Source of the DNA: CAIUPE01 sp046092445
GTDB lineage: Bacteria > Pseudomonadota > Alphaproteobacteria > Rhizobiales > Beijerinckiaceae
Reading direction: 5' to 3'
Assembly (NCBI GenBank): GCA_046092445.1
Contig: JBJTDR010000042.1
Coordinates: 1-8,871 of the forward strand
Length of the DNA: 8,871 bases
Shown here: positions 6,163-8,871 of the stretch, in pieces
How positions within the stretch are numbered: the first letter of the stretch is position 1
How the letters are laid out: every line of letters begins with the position of its first letter
The notes under the pieces: model-generated
Told to the model about the DNA's origin: nothing
What the model saw: only the letters and a program-made list of their open reading frames with translations
Database searches by the model: none
Program-made: the position numbers and the translations under genes

Positions 6163-7254
6163 ATGAAAAGCATTGTTCGTATCGCACTGGATGTCATGGG
6201 GGGCGACAAGGGCCCATCGATTGCCATTGCCGGTGCCGCCGAGACTTTGGTCCGGCATCCTGATGTATCGTTCATCATGCATGGCGACGTGTCCCTGTGC
6301 CGACCGATCCTTGAAGAATTTCCGGCGTTGAAAGCGGTCACAACGCTTCGTCATTCGGATATTTCGATTGCCATGGACGACAAGCCGAGTCAGGCGCTCC
6401 GGCGCGGACGGGGCAAATCCTCGATGTGGCGAGCGATCCAGTCGGTCAAGGATGGCGAGGCGGATGTCGCGGTTTCGGCGGGCAATACGGGCGCGCTGAT
6501 GGCGATGGCGACGTTCTGTCTGCGGACCATGCAGGGCATCAACCGGCCCGCGATTGCCGCGATCTGGCCGACGGTCCGCGGGGAGAGCATCGTGCTCGAT
6601 GTCGGTGCGACGATCGGTGCAGATGCCGGACATCTCTTGAACATGGCGCTGATGGGTTCGGCCATGGCGCAGATCCTTTTCGATATCGAAAAGCCGACCG
6701 TCGGCCTGCTGAATGTGGGGTCCGAGGAGGTCAAGGGAATCGAGGAGATCAAGCTGGCAGGAAAACTGCTCAAGGAGACGGATTTCAGCCAATTGGAGTA
6801 TACCGGATTTGTCGAGGGCGATGATATCGGTCAGGGCAAGGTGGATGTGGTAGTGACGGAAGGCTTTTCCGGCAATATTGCACTCAAGACGGCGGAAGGC
6901 ACGGCGCGGCAGATCGCGACCTATCTGCGTCAGGCGATGGCGAGCACGCTGATGAGCCGCATCGGGTATCTCTTCGCGCGTTCGGCGTTTACGACGCTGC
7001 GTGACCGGCTTGATCCGCGGAAAGTCAATGGCGGGGTTTTTCTCGGGCTCGACGGTATCGTGATCAAGAGTCATGGTGGCACTGATGCGATCGGGTATGC
7101 TGCGGCGATTGATGTCGGATATGACATGGTAAAATACGAGTTGCTGGCGAAAATTGGGGGAATGCTGATGGCGCAAGACCATTCGAGACCCGTGGCCGAG
7201 CGCTCGCCTGATGATTGGACGGGACACCCGCTGGATAAGGAATCAAGCCTTTGA
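6163..7254 (+). CDS. plsX: Phosphate acyltransferase PlsX
   Basis: This 363-residue protein converts acyl-ACP and phosphate to acyl-phosphate, the donor for PlsY in phosphatidic acid synthesis. It begins MKSIVRIALDVMGGDKGPSI with the family's N-terminal 'D-x-M-G-G-D-x-G-P'. Further family motifs are SAGNTGALMA (105-114), RPAIAAIWPT (128-137), VLDVGATIGAD (144-154), GLLNVGSEEVKG (181-192), VVVTEGFSGNIALKTAEG (229-246) and KSHGGTDA (302-309). The frame is open back to a TTG at 6124, but the ATG at 6163 fits the family N-terminus; its ribosome binding site is weak. The C-terminal residues after about 340 form a hydrophilic tail. Its TGA overlaps the fabH start by four bases (TTGA), so the two are coupled. 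Confidence 0.97.
   Translation: MKSIVRIALDVMGGDKGPSIAIAGAAETLVRHPDVSFIMHGDVSLCRPILEEFPALKAVTTLRHSDISIAMDDKPSQALRRGRGKSSMWRAIQSVKDGEADVAVSAGNTGALMAMATFCLRTMQGINRPAIAAIWPTVRGESIVLDVGATIGADAGHLLNMALMGSAMAQILFDIEKPTVGLLNVGSEEVKGIEEIKLAGKLLKETDFSQLEYTGFVEGDDIGQGKVDVVVTEGFSGNIALKTAEGTARQIATYLRQAMASTLMSRIGYLFARSAFTTLRDRLDPRKVNGGVFLGLDGIVIKSHGGTDAIGYAAAIDVGYDMVKYELLAKIGGMLMAQDHSRPVAERSPDDWTGHPLDKESSL
7237..7241 (+). promoter_or_regulatory. Ribosome binding site supporting a TTG start for fabH
   Basis: AAGGA lies nine bases before TTG 7251-7253, inside the end of plsX. It supports initiation at this unusual codon, and the resulting N-terminus (TLRSVVIGCGHYLPERVL) matches FabH without loss of the first strand. 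Confidence 0.75.
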
Positions 7255-8225
7255 CTCTTCGTTCTGTTGTGATCGGCTGCGGTCATTATCTGCCGGAGCG
7301 CGTTCTCGCCAATTCGGATATCGAGAAAATCGTCGATACAACGGACGACTGGATCATGGAGCGGACGGGGATCCAATGTCGTCATATTGCGGCAGAGGGA
7401 GAAACGACCTCGGTACTCGCGACCCGTGCGGCGGAAAGGGCTATCGAGAATGCCGGATGCGCTGCGTCGGATATCGATCTGATCGTCCTGGCAACGGCGA
7501 CGCCGGATTATACGTTTCCCTCGACTGCGACTCAGGTGCAGGCGGCACTTGGAATCATCGGTGGTGCGGCTTTCGATGTGCAGGCGGTCTGTTCCGGATT
7601 TCTGTATGCGCTGACGGTTGCCGACAAGTTTCTGGCGTCTGGTTCGCACAGAAGAGCCCTCGTGATAGGTGCCGAGACCTTTTCGCGTATTCTCGACTGG
7701 ACAGACCGGACAACATGCGTGTTGTTTGGCGATGGTGCGGGTGCGGTCGTGCTGGACGCGAGAAGCGGCGCCGGCACGCTTGCGGATCGAGGTATTCTGA
7801 ACACGTTGCTGCGCTCGGATGGCAGGCACCGCGACAAACTTTACGTGGATGGCGGCCCTTCGACAACGGGGACGAGCGGCCATTTGCGGATGGAAGGTCG
7901 GGAAGTTTTTCGTCATGCCGTGACATGCCTTGCCGAGGTCATCGAGGAAACTTTCGCGCAAACGGGGATCGGCGCGGGGGAGATACAGTGGTTCGTGCCG
8001 CATCAGGCCAATCGCCGGATTATCGATGCAACGGCAAAAAAGCTGAATATCGACCCTGCCCGTGTTGTTGTAACGGTGGAAAAACATGGAAATACATCGG
8101 CTGCATCGATTCCGCTTGCATTGAGCACGGCGTGTCAGGATGGCCGGATCAAACGCGGCGATCTTGTTCTCCTTGAAGCGATGGGCGGGGGATTCACGTG
8201 GGGGGCGGCGCTCGTCCGCTGGTAG
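7251..8225 (+). CDS. fabH: 3-oxoacyl-[ACP] synthase III (FabH)
   Basis: This 324-residue enzyme starts fatty-acid synthesis by condensing acetyl-CoA with malonyl-ACP, and the length is exactly typical. The catalytic triad is visible: Cys114 in VQAVCSGFLYAL (110-121), His251 in PHQANRRI (250-257) and Asn281 in KHGNTSAAS (278-286). Other family stretches are DTTDDWIMERTGI (29-41), LFGDGAGAVVL (158-168) and the C-terminal LLEAMGGGFTWGAALVRW (307-324). It starts at TTG 7251 with AAGGA upstream and overlaps the plsX stop by four bases. PlsX and FabH together link initiation of acyl chains to phospholipid supply. No terminator is evident after the TAG at 8223-8225, so some transcription may run into ihfA. 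Confidence 0.97.
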   Translation: MTLRSVVIGCGHYLPERVLANSDIEKIVDTTDDWIMERTGIQCRHIAAEGETTSVLATRAAERAIENAGCAASDIDLIVLATATPDYTFPSTATQVQAALGIIGGAAFDVQAVCSGFLYALTVADKFLASGSHRRALVIGAETFSRILDWTDRTTCVLFGDGAGAVVLDARSGAGTLADRGILNTLLRSDGRHRDKLYVDGGPSTTGTSGHLRMEGREVFRHAVTCLAEVIEETFAQTGIGAGEIQWFVPHQANRRIIDATAKKLNIDPARVVVTVEKHGNTSAASIPLALSTACQDGRIKRGDLVLLEAMGGGFTWGAALVRW

Positions 8226-8383
8226 GGTTCGAGGCGAAAGCAGTCGCGCCGAAGAGTCAGATTTTGCTTGAAGCGTGTTGACGTCATTGATATCTCACAA
8301 TAACTTGCCGCTGAAAAGAGAATAGTTCGGGCCGACAAGAAGAGCCGGGGCGCATGTGAGCGGTCCAATCTGGGGGATATCCA
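8226..8383 (+). promoter_or_regulatory. ihfA upstream region with candidate promoter and palindrome
   Basis: These 158 bases separate fabH from ihfA. TTGACG at 8278-8283 resembles a -35 element; 17 bases on, TAACTT (8301-8306) is a weak -10. An alternative is TTGAAG 8268-8273 with TATCTC 8291-8296, also spaced by 17. The perfect palindrome TGACGTCA (8279-8286) overlaps the first -35. A TTGATA at 8287-8292 is half of an IHF consensus site (reverse orientation), but the distal half does not match. GGGGGA at 8372-8377 is the ihfA ribosome binding site. Confidence 0.4.
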
Positions 8384-8701
8384 ATGAGCCAGCGTACAGT
8401 GACGCGAGCGGAGCTGAGCGAAGCCGTTTATCAGAGGATCGGTTTATCGCGGACGGAGTCTTCTGCGTTGGTTGAACTCGTGCTGAGCGAGATTTCTGAT
8501 TCATTGTCGCATGGCAATTCTGTCAAGCTTTCGTCCTTCGGATCATTTTTGGTGCGTGACAAGGGTGAACGCGTCGGGCGCAACCCGAAGACGGGTGTCG
8601 AAGTGCCGATCGACCCGCGTCGTGTGCTGGTTTTCAAGCCGTCCAATATCATGAAGGCGCGAATTAACGGCGAGGCCAAGCCGGACTCTGACGGGTTTTA
8701 A
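8384..8701 (+). CDS. ihfA: Integration host factor subunit alpha
   Basis: This 105-residue basic DNA-binding protein belongs to the HU/IHF family. The dimerising helices cover about residues 8-42 (VTRAELSEAVYQRIGLS onward), then KLSSFGSFLVRDKGERVGRN (48-67) and the DNA-contacting arm NPKTGVEVPIDPRRVLVFKP (67-86), with the tip Pro75 available to intercalate into the minor groove. The spacing and the 'RRVLVFKPS' return strand favour IHF-alpha over HU. Together with a beta subunit encoded elsewhere it would bend DNA sharply in recombination and transcription. GGGGGA upstream supports the ATG at 8384. The downstream MerR gene begins 20 bases after the stop, an ihfA-merR pairing common in alphaproteobacteria. 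Confidence 0.95.
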   Translation: MSQRTVTRAELSEAVYQRIGLSRTESSALVELVLSEISDSLSHGNSVKLSSFGSFLVRDKGERVGRNPKTGVEVPIDPRRVLVFKPSNIMKARINGEAKPDSDGF

Positions 8702-8710
8702 TCGAACAAG

Positions 8711-8718
8711 GGAGGTGA
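8711..8718 (+). promoter_or_regulatory. Strong ribosome binding site for the GTG-started MerR gene
   Basis: GGAGGTGA matches the 16S rRNA 3' end over eight bases and lies just before GTG 8722-8724. It decides the start, because the GTG inside it at 8715 is in another frame. Confidence 0.8.
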
Positions 8719-8721
8719 CGC

Positions 8722-8871
8722 GTGGACAAAAGCCCCGACGCCTACCGTACGATCAGCGAAGTGGCGAGTGATCTCGAACTGCCGCAACATGTGCTGCGGT
8801 TCTGGGAGACCCGGTTTCCGCATATCAAACCCTTGAAGCGTGGCGGTGGACGTCGCTATTATCGGCCGGAC
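8722..8871 (+). CDS. MerR family transcriptional regulator, N-terminal part (partial)
   Basis: Fifty codons are visible before the window ends. They begin with GTG, then DKSPDAYRTISEVASDLELP, and continue through HVLRFWETRFPHIKPLKRGG to GRRYYRPD. This is the winged helix-turn-helix of MerR regulators: a 'TISEVA' first helix, the recognition region 'LRFWE-x-RFP' and the wing 'GGGRRYYRPD'. The 'FPHIKPLKRGGGRRYY' form is typical of the MerR gene found after ihfA in Hyphomicrobiales. The effector and target genes are unknown, since the C-terminal domain is outside the window. It lies 20 bases after ihfA and is likely co-transcribed with it. Confidence 0.9.
   Translation, partial: MDKSPDAYRTISEVASDLELPQHVLRFWETRFPHIKPLKRGGGRRYYRPD

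Noticed and set aside
6001..7227. A 408-codon minus-strand frame opposite plsX.
   Set aside because: It is the antisense shadow of a well-recognised plsX and has no protein-like features.
8823..8835. A perfect match to the 13-base IHF consensus (TATCAA-N4-TTG) close to ihfA.
   Set aside because: It lies within the MerR coding sequence for the conserved HIKPLK segment, so the match is explained by protein coding; one such match in about 9 kb is also near chance.

Overview
The window looks like a chromosomal segment from an alphaproteobacterium, most likely of the Hyphomicrobiales (Rhizobiales) type. The base composition is moderately GC-rich by eye. The evidence is the gene order: thiL end, an MFS transporter, hppA, bamE on the opposite strand, a ubiquinol-cytochrome c chaperone, a DUF177/YceD protein, plsX, fabH, ihfA and a MerR-type regulator. 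To my knowledge this order is typical of that group. A genus cannot be assigned from the sequence alone.

Layout. Bases 1-162 hold the 3' end of thiL (thiamine-monophosphate kinase), followed after 35 bases by an MFS transporter (198-1406). A 164-base leader with inverted repeats precedes hppA (1571-3706), a membrane proton-pumping pyrophosphatase with the K+-independent signature. A strong intrinsic terminator closes it (3733-3760). Between this terminator and the convergent bamE sits a small two-gene module (3842-4320): a DUF5397-like protein and, overlapping it by one base, a VapD-type Cas2-fold toxin gene. The vapD frame is interrupted by one in-frame TAG at codon 29. This is the most unusual part of the window.

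From 4341 to 4802 on the minus strand lies bamE, an outer-membrane assembly lipoprotein. It is divergent from a plus-strand cluster: ubiquinol-cytochrome c chaperone (4938-5498), DUF177/YceD (5495-6004), plsX (6163-7254), fabH (7251-8225), ihfA (8384-8701) and the start of a MerR regulator (8722 to the window end). The chaperone and YceD genes overlap by 4 bases, as do plsX and fabH, which suggests translational coupling. PlsX and FabH work at the start of fatty-acid and phospholipid synthesis. BamE and the chaperone serve envelope and respiratory-chain biogenesis. IhfA is a DNA-bending architectural protein.

No rRNA, tRNA, IS element, CRISPR array or phage gene is visible. Apart from the broken toxin module and some leader hairpins, this is an ordinary housekeeping region. 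I did not find a clearly new multi-gene system.
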